From Nonomuraea cavernae (lineage in GTDB: Bacteria; Actinomycetota; Actinomycetes; Streptosporangiales; Streptosporangiaceae), in contig NZ_BMNH01000014.1 of the NCBI RefSeq assembly GCF_014646355.1, positions 1-64,000 on the forward strand: DNA of 64,000 bases, given 5' to 3'. The notes beneath the pieces were generated by a model, which saw only the letters and a list, made by a program, of their open reading frames with translations, was not told the origin of the DNA and searched no databases. The translations under genes were made by a program, and so were the position numbers. Shown piece by piece: positions 35,745 through 44,473 of the stretch; positions within the stretch are counted from its first letter, which is position 1, and the number at the start of each line of letters is the position of its first letter.

Positions 35745-36797
35745 GTGAACCTCGACGAGTTGCTCAAGGAGTATTCCGAGCTGGAGCTGCAGCTTGCCGA
35801 CCCCGCCGTGCACGCCGACCAGAACAAGGCACGCACCCTCGGCAGGCGCTACTCCCAGCTCACCCCGATCATTCACACCTACCGCGAGCTCGAGTCCGTC
35901 CGCGACGACCTGAGCGCCGCCAAGGAGCTGAGCGGCGAGGACGAGGCGTTCGCGGCCGAGGCGATCGAGCTGGAGGAGCGCGTCCCGCAGCTGGAGGAGC
36001 GCCTCAAACACCTGCTGATCCCGCGCGACCCCAATGATGACAAGGACATCATCATGGAGATCAAGGCGGGCGAGGGCGGTGAGGAGTCCGCGCTGTTCTC
36101 GGGAGATCTGCTGCGCATGTATCTCCGCTACGCCGAGCGGCTCGGCTGGAAGGCCGAGATCATCGACAGCCAGCCGTCCGACCTCGGCGGATTCAAGGAC
36201 GTCACGGTCGCGATCAAGGCCAAGGGCGACGAGGGCGTCTGGTCCAGGCTCAAGTTCGAGGGCGGCGTCCACCGCGTGCAGCGGGTGCCCGTCACCGAGT
36301 CGCAGGGCCGCATCCACACCAGCGCCGCCGGCGTGCTCGTCTATCCGGAGGCCGAGGAGGTCGACGTCCAGGTCGACCCCAACGACCTGCGCATCGACGT
36401 CTACCGCTCCAGTGGCCCCGGCGGGCAGAGCGTCAACACCACCGACTCGGCGGTCCGCATCACCCACATGCCCACGGGCACCGTGGTCTCCTGCCAGAAC
36501 GAGAAGAGCCAGCTGCAGAACAAGGAGTCGGCGCTGCGCATCCTGCGTGCCCGGCTGCTGGCCATCGCCCAGGAGCAGGCCGACGCCGCGGCGCAGGCCG
36601 AGCGCAAGTCGCAGGTCCGCACCGTCGACCGTTCCGAGCGGGTCCGCACGTACAACTTCCCCGAAAACCGCATCTCCGACCACCGGGTCGGCTTCAAGGC
36701 GTATAACCTCGACCAGGTCCTCGACGGTGAGCTCAACGCCGTCACCCAGGCACTCATCGACGCCGAGATGGCGGAGAAGCTCGCACAACACTCATGA
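35745..36797 (+). CDS. prfA: Peptide chain release factor 1
   Basis: The 350-residue factor recognises UAA/UAG in the ribosome. The tripeptide anticodon PVT (residues 182-184, in RVPVTESQGRIHTS) marks RF1, not RF2, and the catalytic GGQ lies at 226-228 (SSGPGGQSVN). The GTG at 35745 follows AGAAGGA; the open frame extends upstream, but those residues are not family-like. The stop overlaps the ATG of prmC, whose product methylates the GGQ glutamine. Confidence 0.96.
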   Translation: MNLDELLKEYSELELQLADPAVHADQNKARTLGRRYSQLTPIIHTYRELESVRDDLSAAKELSGEDEAFAAEAIELEERVPQLEERLKHLLIPRDPNDDKDIIMEIKAGEGGEESALFSGDLLRMYLRYAERLGWKAEIIDSQPSDLGGFKDVTVAIKAKGDEGVWSRLKFEGGVHRVQRVPVTESQGRIHTSAAGVLVYPEAEEVDVQVDPNDLRIDVYRSSGPGGQSVNTTDSAVRITHMPTGTVVSCQNEKSQLQNKESALRILRARLLAIAQEQADAAAQAERKSQVRTVDRSERVRTYNFPENRISDHRVGFKAYNLDQVLDGELNAVTQALIDAEMAEKLAQHS

Positions 36798-37648
36798 CAT
36801 TTCTGCTGGACGAGATCGCCCTCGCCACCGCTCGGCTCGCCGAGGCAGGTGTGCCGTCGCCGCGCACCGACGCCGAGGAGATCGCGGCCTTCGTCCACGG
36901 CGTGCGCAGGGGCGAGCTCCACACGGTCAGGGACGCCGACTTCGACGCGCTGTTCTGGGAGGGCGTCGCCAGGCGCGCGGCCCGCGAACCTCTGCAGCAC
37001 ATCACCGGCCACGCCTACTTCCGCTACCTGGAGCTGAAGGTGGGGCCGGGCGTGTTCGTGCCGCGCCCCGAGACCGAGGTCATGGCGGGCTGGGCCATCG
37101 AGACACTGCGCGAGATGGACGTCGCCGCCCCGCTGGTCGTCGACCTTGGCACCGGCTCCGGGGCGATCGCGCTCTCGATCGCCCAGGAGGTCGCCCTCGC
37201 CGAGGTGCACGCCGTCGAGGTCGACCCCGACGCCTACGGATGGGCCAAGCGCAACATCACGGAGCACGGCCAGGGTCGCGTCCACCTGCACCCCGAAGAC
37301 CTGGCAGAGGCGTTGCCCGAGCTCAACGGCAAGGTCGACCTGGTCATCTCCAACCCGCCCTACATCCCGCCCGGCGCGATCCCCCGCGATCCCGAGGTGC
37401 GCGACTACGACCCGTCCCGGGCGCTCTACGGCACCGGCGACGACGGGCTCGGCGAGGTGCGCGCGGTCGAGCGCACCGCCCGGCGCCTGCTGCGCCCCGG
37501 CGGCTGGGTCGCCGTCGAGCACGCCGACGAACAGGGCCGGTCGGTTTACCTCACGTTCCCCGAGGACAACGGCTGGCGAGACGTACGCCTGCGCCAGGAT
37601 CTGACCCGCAGGGACCGCTTCGTCACCGCACGGCTCGGCCAGGACTAG
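36794..37648 (+). CDS. prmC: Release factor glutamine methyltransferase
   Basis: The 284-residue enzyme uses S-adenosylmethionine to methylate the Gln of the GGQ motif of RF1/RF2. It has the N-terminal helical substrate-binding domain, the SAM loop DLGTGSGAIAL (117-123) and the catalytic NPPY (187-190). It is coupled to prfA by a four-base overlap, and the sua5 gene follows within two bases. Confidence 0.96.
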   Translation: MTFLLDEIALATARLAEAGVPSPRTDAEEIAAFVHGVRRGELHTVRDADFDALFWEGVARRAAREPLQHITGHAYFRYLELKVGPGVFVPRPETEVMAGWAIETLREMDVAAPLVVDLGTGSGAIALSIAQEVALAEVHAVEVDPDAYGWAKRNITEHGQGRVHLHPEDLAEALPELNGKVDLVISNPPYIPPGAIPRDPEVRDYDPSRALYGTGDDGLGEVRAVERTARRLLRPGGWVAVEHADEQGRSVYLTFPEDNGWRDVRLRQDLTRRDRFVTARLGQD

Positions 37649-37649
37649 G

Positions 37650-38306
37650 ATGCACGGCGTGGGCAAACGCTATGACTGCACCGACCTCGAGCAGCGCGCC
37701 GAGGGCCTGACCGAGGCCGCCGCCGCGGCGCGCCGCGGTGAGCTGGTCGTGCTGCCGACCGACACCGTCTACGGCATCGGCGCCGACGCCTTCACCCCCG
37801 CGGCGGTCACCGCGCTGCTCGCCGCCAAGGGGCGCGGCCGTGACATGCCGCCGCCCGTCCTCGTCGGCACCGTACGCGCGGCCGGCGCCCTCGTCGAAGA
37901 CCTGGGCCCCTACGGTCAGGACCTCATCGACGCGTTCTGGCCTGGTCCGCTCACGCTGGTGTGGAAGGCCAACCGGGCGCTCTCCTGGGACCTGGGCGAC
38001 ACCAAGGGCACCGTGGCCATCCGCATGCCGCTCCACCCGGTCGCCCTCGACCTGCTCAAGGAGACCGGGCCGATGGCCGTCTCCAGCGCCAACCGTTCCG
38101 GCGCGCCCGCGGCCGTCACCGCCGACGAGGCCCATGAGCAGCTGGGCGACGCGGTCGCCGTCTACCTCGACGGCGGCAAGACCACCGACCACACCCCGTC
38201 GACGATTCTCGACCTGACCTCGGCCGTGCCGCGGCTGTTGAGGCGCGGGACGATCCCCGTCGAGAAGCTGCGCGGCATCATCGGCTACGTCGCGACCGAC
38301 GACTGA
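37650..38306 (+). CDS. L-threonylcarbamoyladenylate synthase (Sua5/YrdC family)
   Basis: The 218-residue enzyme makes threonylcarbamoyl-AMP for the t6A37 modification of tRNA. LPTDTVYGIGADA, the K/R-rich AAKGRGRDMPPPVLV and the SSANRSGAPAAVT motif define the YrdC fold. There is no extra C-terminal Sua5 domain. The ATG at 37650 lies one base after the prmC stop; a GTG at 37659 (GKRYDCTD) is an equally good start. It is expressed with prfA-prmC. A protein-tyrosine phosphatase gene often found next in actinomycetes is missing here. Confidence 0.93.
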   Translation: MHGVGKRYDCTDLEQRAEGLTEAAAAARRGELVVLPTDTVYGIGADAFTPAAVTALLAAKGRGRDMPPPVLVGTVRAAGALVEDLGPYGQDLIDAFWPGPLTLVWKANRALSWDLGDTKGTVAIRMPLHPVALDLLKETGPMAVSSANRSGAPAAVTADEAHEQLGDAVAVYLDGGKTTDHTPSTILDLTSAVPRLLRRGTIPVEKLRGIIGYVATDD

Positions 38307-38395
38307 CCGATACCGTCTGCTTATCCCGGCTGCGGTGGTGCCCGCCGGATGCCTACGGTGATTCCCGGAGCGGCCACGACGTCCGGGAGTAGCCC

Positions 38396-40450
38396 ATGGG
38401 CAAGTTCGACGGCATGGATCCCCAACTGGTCCGCGAACTGCTGGCCGAGGTGAAGCAGGCGGCCACCCAGCTGCGCGCCACCGAGGCCCGGGTCGTGCAG
38501 GTCATGACCCGGGCGGGCCTGGCCACGCAGACCACACACCGCCCCGTCCAGGTCGCCGAGGCCGCCGACACCATGGTCAAGGACGTCAACGACCGGCTGG
38601 GGCTGCTGGAGAAGAAGGCCGACCGGCCCCGGGGCGACTCCGCCCCCACGGTGGGGGGCGACGGCAAGCCCGCCGACGAGCCCAAGGAACCACGCGACGA
38701 CCGCTCCCGCGACGACAACCCCCGCAGCGACACCACCAAACCGGCCGAGGACGCTCCGAAGACCAGGGACGACGGGAAGCCGTCCGAGGATGCGAAGACG
38801 GGCGATCAGGCCAGGCGGTCGGACGACGTGCCGAAGACCGGGGATGATGCGAAGCCGGACAAGCCGTCTGAGGATGCGAAGACGGGTGATGAGGCCAGGC
38901 GGTCGGATGACGTGCCGAAGACCGGGGATGATGCGAAGCCGGACAAGCCGTCCGAGGATGCGAAGACGGGCGATGAGGCCAGGCGGTCGGGCGACGTGCC
39001 GAAGACCGGGGATGATGCGAAGCCGGACAAGCCGTCCGAGGATGCGAAGACGGGCGATGAGGCCAGGCGGTCGGACGATGTGCCGAAGACCGGGGACGAC
39101 GGGAAGCCGTCAGAGGACGGTTCTAAGGCGTGTGACGACGCGAAGCCGGACAAGCCGTCTGAGGACGCGAGGACGGGTGATGAGGCCAGGCGGTCGGACG
39201 ACGTGCCGAAGACCGGGGACGATACGGCGGTGGGTGACGAGCCGAAGGATGACGATCGGGACAGCAGGCGGGACCGTGGCGCCGAGGCCGACGGGCAGCG
39301 CGTGGACACCCCGGCCAAGGATCATCCGGACGACTCCGACCCGCACAGACCGCAGGTCATCGAGGTCGACGGAGTCAAGGTGCTCCAGGTTCCGATCGAT
39401 CCGCCCACGGCCGAGCAACTGCGCGAACTGCTGGAGAACATCGACAACGTCCAGCCGATCGACATGCCGTCCCCGGGCGGCGACGGCCAGCCTGCTGACG
39501 CCACCAACGGCACGGGCACGCCGGACGTCGGCAAGTGGGCCAACGACGGCGACGACGTGGTCTCCGCCGAGGCCCGCCCCCTGGACATGGACGGGCTGAA
39601 AACGGTCGTCGACCACGCTCGTGACATCCAGCCGCTCGACCTGCCCGGCGTGGAGGTTCCGCCAGGGGAGTACGGCAGGGGCGAGTGGGCCGCCAGGGAG
39701 ATCCGGCCGGACGGCCCAGCCGGCACGATCGCACCCGGGACCCCGGTGGACACTTCACCGGCTTCTCTCACGGACACGCCCACTGGCGTCACCGCAGCAA
39801 CAGATCCGTCCGGTGGCACCACCGCAACAGCCGATCCGGGTGACTCCGCTCCAGCGGCCGACACCTCAGGCGGCAACGGCTGCGCGCCGGCCGACCCCAC
39901 GCCCGACCGCGATTCTCCCGCCGACGCGCGCGCGGACCGCGATACGGGTGTCCAGCCGGATCGTGATGCGAACGGTGGTGGTGTGCCGGACGCGCGGGTG
40001 GACCGCGATGCCGGTGTTCAGCCGGATCGAGGAGCCGATGCGGATGGTGGTGGTGTGCCGGAGCGCGGCAGTGATGGTGGGGGAGGGACCGAGCAGGGGG
40101 AGCCGGTGGTGATCGATCCGACTCCGCCGGCCGGAACCGGGGACACGCCGGTCGCCGGGGGCGAGAGGGCAGGGCAGGGCGACGGGGACGGGCGGGGAGC
40201 CGGGGTGGAGAGCGATGCCACGAGGTGGGCGGACGACGGGAGCGATGTGGTGTCCGCCGAGGCGACGCCGCTCGATCTCGACGGGCTGAGGACGCTGATG
40301 GCCCACGCCAGGGACGTCGAGCCGCTGGACCTTCCCGGAGTCGAGGTCCCGGCCGGTGAGTACGGCAGGGGCGAGTGGGCGCCCAGGCACGTCGTGCCGG
40401 ACGGTCCGCCCGGCGCGGTCGATCCGGGCCCGCGCGAGAGGAGCGAGTGA
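38396..40450 (+). CDS. Large repetitive acidic protein with WXG100-like N-terminus
   Basis: A 684-residue protein without signal peptide or membrane helix. Residues 1-75 form a helical pair (MDPQLVRELLAEVKQAATQL...), reminiscent of WXG100/ESX-type N-termini. Residues about 95-290 are a Lys/Asp/Pro-rich region with five 28-residue repeats (PSEDAKTGDEARRSDDVPK). A domain of about 70 residues occurs twice, near 375-445 and 610-680: DDVVSAEARPLDMDGL ... HARD..PLDLPGVEVP.GEYGRGEWA. The SD GGGAG precedes the ATG. The stop overlaps the start of the 125-residue partner gene (TGATG). Function unknown; a secreted or scaffold role is inference. Confidence 0.75.
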   Translation: MGKFDGMDPQLVRELLAEVKQAATQLRATEARVVQVMTRAGLATQTTHRPVQVAEAADTMVKDVNDRLGLLEKKADRPRGDSAPTVGGDGKPADEPKEPRDDRSRDDNPRSDTTKPAEDAPKTRDDGKPSEDAKTGDQARRSDDVPKTGDDAKPDKPSEDAKTGDEARRSDDVPKTGDDAKPDKPSEDAKTGDEARRSGDVPKTGDDAKPDKPSEDAKTGDEARRSDDVPKTGDDGKPSEDGSKACDDAKPDKPSEDARTGDEARRSDDVPKTGDDTAVGDEPKDDDRDSRRDRGAEADGQRVDTPAKDHPDDSDPHRPQVIEVDGVKVLQVPIDPPTAEQLRELLENIDNVQPIDMPSPGGDGQPADATNGTGTPDVGKWANDGDDVVSAEARPLDMDGLKTVVDHARDIQPLDLPGVEVPPGEYGRGEWAAREIRPDGPAGTIAPGTPVDTSPASLTDTPTGVTAATDPSGGTTATADPGDSAPAADTSGGNGCAPADPTPDRDSPADARADRDTGVQPDRDANGGGVPDARVDRDAGVQPDRGADADGGGVPERGSDGGGGTEQGEPVVIDPTPPAGTGDTPVAGGERAGQGDGDGRGAGVESDATRWADDGSDVVSAEATPLDLDGLRTLMAHARDVEPLDLPGVEVPAGEYGRGEWAPRHVVPDGPPGAVDPGPRERSE
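38789..39224. repeat. 84-bp in-frame tandem repeat, five copies
   Basis: Units begin at 38789, 38873, 38957 and 39041 with very few differences; a fifth, after an interrupting block at about 39099-39165, runs to about 39224. Each codes for 28 residues of the acidic repetitive protein. The near identity at DNA level, including silent positions, points to recent expansion. Confidence 0.92.
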
Positions 40451-40827
40451 TGTACGTGGACCCGCCCGCGCCCCAGCCGATGCGACCGGGGGAGAGACCT
40501 CCCGCGACGGCCGGCACCGATCCGCTCAGCGTGCAGCCCAGGGCCTGGGAGTTCAATCCCGAGTACCAACGCCTGGTCAACGCCTGGCAGGCCGCTCTGC
40601 CCCTGCTGGAGGGCCTCACGACTGCCCTCGACAAGGCGTACGGGCTGGCCAGGAGTCCGCAGACGTGGGACGCGCCGGTGGGGAGCCGCTACGTCGAGGA
40701 CATCGGCGAGTGGCGCAAGCGGCTCGCCCTCTACCGCCAGGCGGTGCTGACGTCGATCAGTGACGAGGCCGCCGACACCCCCCGCTGGATCCCCAGCGCC
40801 GCGGGCGCGCCTCACGCCTTCTCCTGA
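40450..40827 (+). CDS. Small helical partner protein of the repetitive protein
   Basis: A 125-residue protein: a Pro-rich start of about 35 residues, then helices with the conserved-looking segment WEFNPEYQRLVNAWQAALPL and VGSRYVEDIGEWRKRLALYRQ. The size and helical hairpin resemble WXG100-superfamily helpers, though a strict WXG is absent. The ATG shares one base with the preceding stop, so the two proteins are made together. The stop codon sits in the first unit of a TCCTGAACGC repeat. Confidence 0.7.
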   Translation: MYVDPPAPQPMRPGERPPATAGTDPLSVQPRAWEFNPEYQRLVNAWQAALPLLEGLTTALDKAYGLARSPQTWDAPVGSRYVEDIGEWRKRLALYRQAVLTSISDEAADTPRWIPSAAGAPHAFS

Positions 40828-40880
40828 ACGCGCTCTCCTGAACGCCTACTCCTGAACGCCTCCTGAAGACCTCCTCCTGA
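40822..40880. repeat. Short tandem repeat starting in the stop codon region
   Basis: TCCTGAACGC at 40822, 40836 and 40850, then TCCTGAAGAC at 40861 and TCCTGA at 40875. The first copy holds the TGA stop of the 125-residue gene; the following copies lie in the intergenic gap, each with a TGA. Confidence 0.85.
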
Positions 40881-40969
40881 CCACGACGTATCAGGAATGT
40901 GACGCCGGGCGAACGATGCGTCGTCATGGACCTGTGGGAAAATCGGACACTCGGTCGTACAGTGGAGAA

Positions 40970-42235
40970 ATGGGTGGACAACCCTACTACGGCCCGGACT
41001 TCGGCCTGCTCCAGCGGGAGGACCCCGAACTGGCCCAGGTGCTGCTCGACGAGCTCGAGCGCGAACGCGACGGGCTGCAGCTGATCGCGAGCGAGAACTT
41101 CACCTCGCCCGCCGTTCTCGCGGCGCTCGGCTCCACCCTCACCAACAAGTACGCCGAGGGCTACCCGGGCAGGCGTTACTACGGCGGCTGCGAGGTCGTC
41201 GACCGGGCCGAGCGGCTGGCGATCGACCGGGCCCGGCGGCTGTTCGGCGCCGACCACGCCAACGTGCAGCCGCACTCCGGAGCCTCCGCCAACCTGGCGG
41301 CGTACGCGGCGCTGCTGCAGCCGGGCGACACGATGCTGGCGATGGCGCTGCCGCACGGCGGCCACCTCACCCACGGCTCCAGGGTGAACTTCTCGGGACG
41401 ATGGTTCAACGTGGTGTCGTACGGCGTCCGCCGCGACACCGAGCTCATCGACTACGACGAGGTCCAGGACCTGGCGGTGCGTCACCAGCCGAAACTGATC
41501 GTGTGCGGCGCGACCGCCTATCCGCGGCTGATCGACTTCTCCGCCTTCCGCGGCATCGCCGACGAGGTGGGCTCCTGGTTGCTGGCCGACGTGGCGCACC
41601 CGATCGGGCTGATGGCCGGGGGTGCGATCCCGTCCGCTGTGCCGTACGCGGACGTCGTGACGTTCACCACCCACAAGGCGCTGCGCGGACCACGCGGCGG
41701 GGGCATCCTGTGCACGGCGGAGCTGGCCGCGCGGATCGACCGGGCGGTGTTCCCGTTCATCCAGGGCGGCCCGCTGATGCACGTCATCGCGGCGAAGGCG
41801 GTGGCGTTCGGCGAGGCGATGCGGCCGGAGTTCGCCGGCTACGCGCGCAGGGTGGTCGCCAACGCGCGGGCGCTGTGCGACGCGCTGGCGGCGGAGGGCA
41901 TGCGGCCGGTCAGCGGCGGCACCGACACCCACCTGGCGCTGATCGACCTGCGCGGGCTGGGCGTGTCCGGAGCCGAGGCCGAGCGGCGCTGCGCAGCGGC
42001 GGGAATCACGCTGAACCGCAACGCCATCCCGTATGATCCGGAGCCTCCGGCCGTCACCTCGGGGATCCGCGTGGGCACTCCGTGCGTCTCAACCCAGGGG
42101 ATGGGGCCCCAGGAGCTCAAGGAGGTGGGGACGTTGGTGGCACAGGCGGTGCTCCGGCCCGGCTCGGCGGCCGACGTCAGGGAGAGGGTGTCGGCGCTGC
42201 TGGCCATCCATCAGCCATATCTCAGCGAATATTAA
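40970..42235 (+). CDS. glyA: Serine hydroxymethyltransferase
   Basis: The 421-residue PLP enzyme interconverts serine and glycine with transfer of the one-carbon unit to tetrahydrofolate. LIASENFTSPAVL, NKYAEGYPGRRYYGGCE and the PLP lysine motif TTHKALRGPRGG (Lys236) are all present, and the length is normal. The ATG at 40970 follows GGAG; upstream in-frame codons are not family-like. It is separated from the gene before by the TCCTGA repeats and a short gap. Confidence 0.95.
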   Translation: MGGQPYYGPDFGLLQREDPELAQVLLDELERERDGLQLIASENFTSPAVLAALGSTLTNKYAEGYPGRRYYGGCEVVDRAERLAIDRARRLFGADHANVQPHSGASANLAAYAALLQPGDTMLAMALPHGGHLTHGSRVNFSGRWFNVVSYGVRRDTELIDYDEVQDLAVRHQPKLIVCGATAYPRLIDFSAFRGIADEVGSWLLADVAHPIGLMAGGAIPSAVPYADVVTFTTHKALRGPRGGGILCTAELAARIDRAVFPFIQGGPLMHVIAAKAVAFGEAMRPEFAGYARRVVANARALCDALAAEGMRPVSGGTDTHLALIDLRGLGVSGAEAERRCAAAGITLNRNAIPYDPEPPAVTSGIRVGTPCVSTQGMGPQELKEVGTLVAQAVLRPGSAADVRERVSALLAIHQPYLSEY

Positions 42236-42292
42236 GCTGGTCTGTGTCGTTTTCCGGTCACAGCTGGCCGGAGCATCCGGGAAACTAGGTCC

Positions 42293-43573
42293 GTGCGCGA
42301 ATACCTGTTCATGGCGCTCGTCGCGGCGGCGGTGACGTATCTCCTCGTCCCGCTGGTGCGCCGCTTCGCGATCCGCATCGGGGCCGCTCCGGAGATCCGC
42401 GAGCGTGACGTGCACACCACACCCACGCCTCGGCTGGGCGGGCTGGCGATGTACGGCGGGCTGGTGGCGGGCCTGCTGGTGGCGAGCGAGCTGGCGCACA
42501 CCGGTAAGGCGCTCAGCGCCGACGGCGACCCGGTGATGGCGCTGCTCATCGCCGGCGGCATCATCACCGTGACCGGCTTCCTCGACGACTGGTGGGGCAT
42601 GGACCCCTTCATCAAGCTGGCCGGTCAGGTCGCGGCTGCCGGGGTGCTGGTCTACTACGACCTGCGGCTGGTCTATCTCCCGTTGCCCCAGGACTGGGGC
42701 GGCTCCACCAGCCTCGACTACACGCTCAGCACCATCATCACCATCCTGGTCGTGGTCGTCACCATCAACGCCGTCAACTTCGTCGACGGGCTCGACGGGC
42801 TGGCGGCCGGGATCGTGTGCATCGCGGCCATGTCGACCTGGGCCTACTCGATCCTGCTGTCGCAGAGCATCAGCGGCAACAACATCACCACCACGGCGGG
42901 CATCGCGGCCGTTCTCATCGGCACCTGCCTGGGCTTCCTGCCGCACAACTTCCATCCCGCCAAGATCTTCATGGGTGACACGGGCGCGATGCTGATCGGC
43001 CTGGTCCTCGCCTCCTCGATCGTCACCGTCACGCCGCTCGACCCGGCGGTCATCGAGGACATGAACAAGTTCGCCGTCCTGCTCCCGCTGCTGCTGCCCG
43101 CGGCCGTGCTGGTGCTGCCGCTGGTCGACCTCATCACCGCCGTCGTGCGGCGCACGTCCTACGGCATGTCGCCGTTCGCGCCCGACCGCGGCCACCTGCA
43201 CCACCGGCTGATGGACATCGGCCACTCGCACCGGCGCTCGGTCCTCATCATGTACGCCTGGGCGTTCCTGTTCGCGTTCGGGATCGTCGCGATGTCCTGG
43301 CGGGGAGTGCCGGTCCTGCTGTTCCCCGTGGTCATCCTGCTCGCGATCGGCGTGCTGGTGCTGATGGCCGCACCTCGCTGGCGCGGTCGCGGCGGGGCGC
43401 CCAGGCGTGGCAAGGAGCCGACCGACGACGACGGTCCGCCTACCGGTCCGATGCCGCCCATCCTGCCGGCGTCCGACGCCACGCGGCCGGTACGCCGGGC
43501 GGACGATCCTCCTCAGGAACGCGCGAGCGCCGAAGGGAAACCGGTCATTCCTGCCTTTCCTGGTGGTTCATGA
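42293..43573 (+). CDS. Undecaprenyl-phosphate sugar-1-phosphate transferase (WecA/TagO/MraY family)
   Basis: A 426-residue membrane protein with about eleven helices. It carries the hallmark motifs HTTPTPRLGGLAMYGG, DDWWGMDP, NAVNFVDGLDGLAAG, FMGDTGAMLIGL and DRGHLHHRL. It transfers a sugar 1-phosphate, probably GlcNAc-1-P, to undecaprenyl phosphate and so starts a wall polymer or, in mycobacteria, the arabinogalactan linker. The C-terminal 60 residues are disordered and Pro/Arg-rich. It lies before the atp genes as in many actinomycetes. A glycan made by the glycosyltransferases of this window could be built on its product; this is inference. Confidence 0.9.
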   Translation: MREYLFMALVAAAVTYLLVPLVRRFAIRIGAAPEIRERDVHTTPTPRLGGLAMYGGLVAGLLVASELAHTGKALSADGDPVMALLIAGGIITVTGFLDDWWGMDPFIKLAGQVAAAGVLVYYDLRLVYLPLPQDWGGSTSLDYTLSTIITILVVVVTINAVNFVDGLDGLAAGIVCIAAMSTWAYSILLSQSISGNNITTTAGIAAVLIGTCLGFLPHNFHPAKIFMGDTGAMLIGLVLASSIVTVTPLDPAVIEDMNKFAVLLPLLLPAAVLVLPLVDLITAVVRRTSYGMSPFAPDRGHLHHRLMDIGHSHRRSVLIMYAWAFLFAFGIVAMSWRGVPVLLFPVVILLAIGVLVLMAAPRWRGRGGAPRRGKEPTDDDGPPTGPMPPILPASDATRPVRRADDPPQERASAEGKPVIPAFPGGS

Positions 43574-43616
43574 TCGTGAACTAGAAACGGCAGGTAAAAG
43601 CGGTCTTCTGTGAGCT

Positions 43617-43632
43617 TGTGATATCTTTCACG
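43617..43632. promoter_or_regulatory. Crp/GlxR-like site upstream of the ATP synthase block
   Basis: TGTGA-TATCTT-TCACG matches the Crp consensus TGTGA-N6-TCACA at nine of ten arm positions and sits in a longer imperfect palindrome (43614-43635). A TACGCT -10-like element at 43652-43657 would place the site centre near -40, a class II position. Confidence 0.45.
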
Positions 43633-43702
43633 AGCAGGGGCTCCCATTGCATACGCTCTGGGAGTAGCAAACGCTCGCTTGACAATCGTTTCTGGAGCAT
43701 CG

Positions 43703-44122
43703 ATGCAGGCCAACGACGTGCGCGTCCTCAAGAGCGCCGCGATCCCCACCCTCGCGGCGGGAGTGGTCGCCGTGGTCGTGGCCCTCGTGCTCGCCGGAGG
43801 CAAGGGAGCGCTCGGCGCGACGCTGGGCACGCTGCTCGTCGGAGTCTTCTTCAGCATCAGCGTGGTGGTCGTCAGCTACGCCGCACGGGTGTCCCCCCAG
43901 ATCATGGCCATGGCGGCGATGGGGAGTTACCTCGTCAAGGTGATCGTCATCATGGTGATGTTGGTCACGTTCAGTGACAGCACGGCGTGGAACACGAAGG
44001 CTTTCGCCTGGTCCGTCGTGGTCTGCACGATCATCTGGACTGCCTTCGAGGTCCGCGCCTTCATGAAAACGAAGATGCTGTACGTCGACCCCGAAGCCAA
44101 GGTTCCCGGAAAGAGCGACTGA
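43703..44122 (+). CDS. ATP synthase subunit I-like membrane protein
   Basis: A 139-residue protein with four hydrophobic helices (about residues 12-30, 34-55, 66-90 and 97-118) and a short basic tail, the usual form of the AtpI/UncI-like protein that precedes atpB. Such proteins help c-ring assembly or Mg2+ supply to the complex. The ATG at 43703 follows GGAG; an upstream in-frame TTG is less likely. It is separated from the AtpZ-like gene by 68 bases. Confidence 0.75.
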   Translation: MQANDVRVLKSAAIPTLAAGVVAVVVALVLAGGKGALGATLGTLLVGVFFSISVVVVSYAARVSPQIMAMAAMGSYLVKVIVIMVMLVTFSDSTAWNTKAFAWSVVVCTIIWTAFEVRAFMKTKMLYVDPEAKVPGKSD

Positions 44123-44190
44123 TGTCGCTGGTAAAAGGCTGGGGTCCGATATGACTAGTCCTCCTCGCTCCTGCTATCGTCAGGCCCGCG

Positions 44191-44406
44191 ATGAGCGAAC
44201 AGGAACGCCGACCGGAAGACGACGGTCAGGACTTCGCCAACGCCGCTTGGTCGATCCCCAGCTCCCTGCTCGCCGGGATGGCGATCTATGGCGGTGGCGG
44301 CTGGTTGCTGGACCGTTGGCTCGACACGTCCGCGTTCTTCCCCATAGGCGTCGTCCTGGGGGTCGTGCTATCCGTCTATCTGGTCTACCGGAAGTACGGT
44401 CGCTAG
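44191..44406 (+). CDS. AtpZ/AtpI-family small membrane protein
   Basis: A 71-residue protein with two helices joined by a Gly-rich turn (AGMAIYGGGGWLLDRW), the pattern of the AtpZ family found with F-type ATP synthases. It may form a small cation channel or aid c-ring assembly together with subunit I. It lies 67 bases before atpB. Confidence 0.8.
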   Translation: MSEQERRPEDDGQDFANAAWSIPSSLLAGMAIYGGGGWLLDRWLDTSAFFPIGVVLGVVLSVYLVYRKYGR

Positions 44407-44473
44407 TCCCACGTAGCGATCGCTTCGCTGAGGAAACCCTTGTGATCCACTACGACGTTGAAGGGAACGCCGC

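Noticed and set aside
37646..37661. TAGGAT as a leaderless promoter for sua5
   Set aside because: It overlaps the prmC stop and spacing fits only the alternative GTG; read-through from prfA-prmC is simpler.
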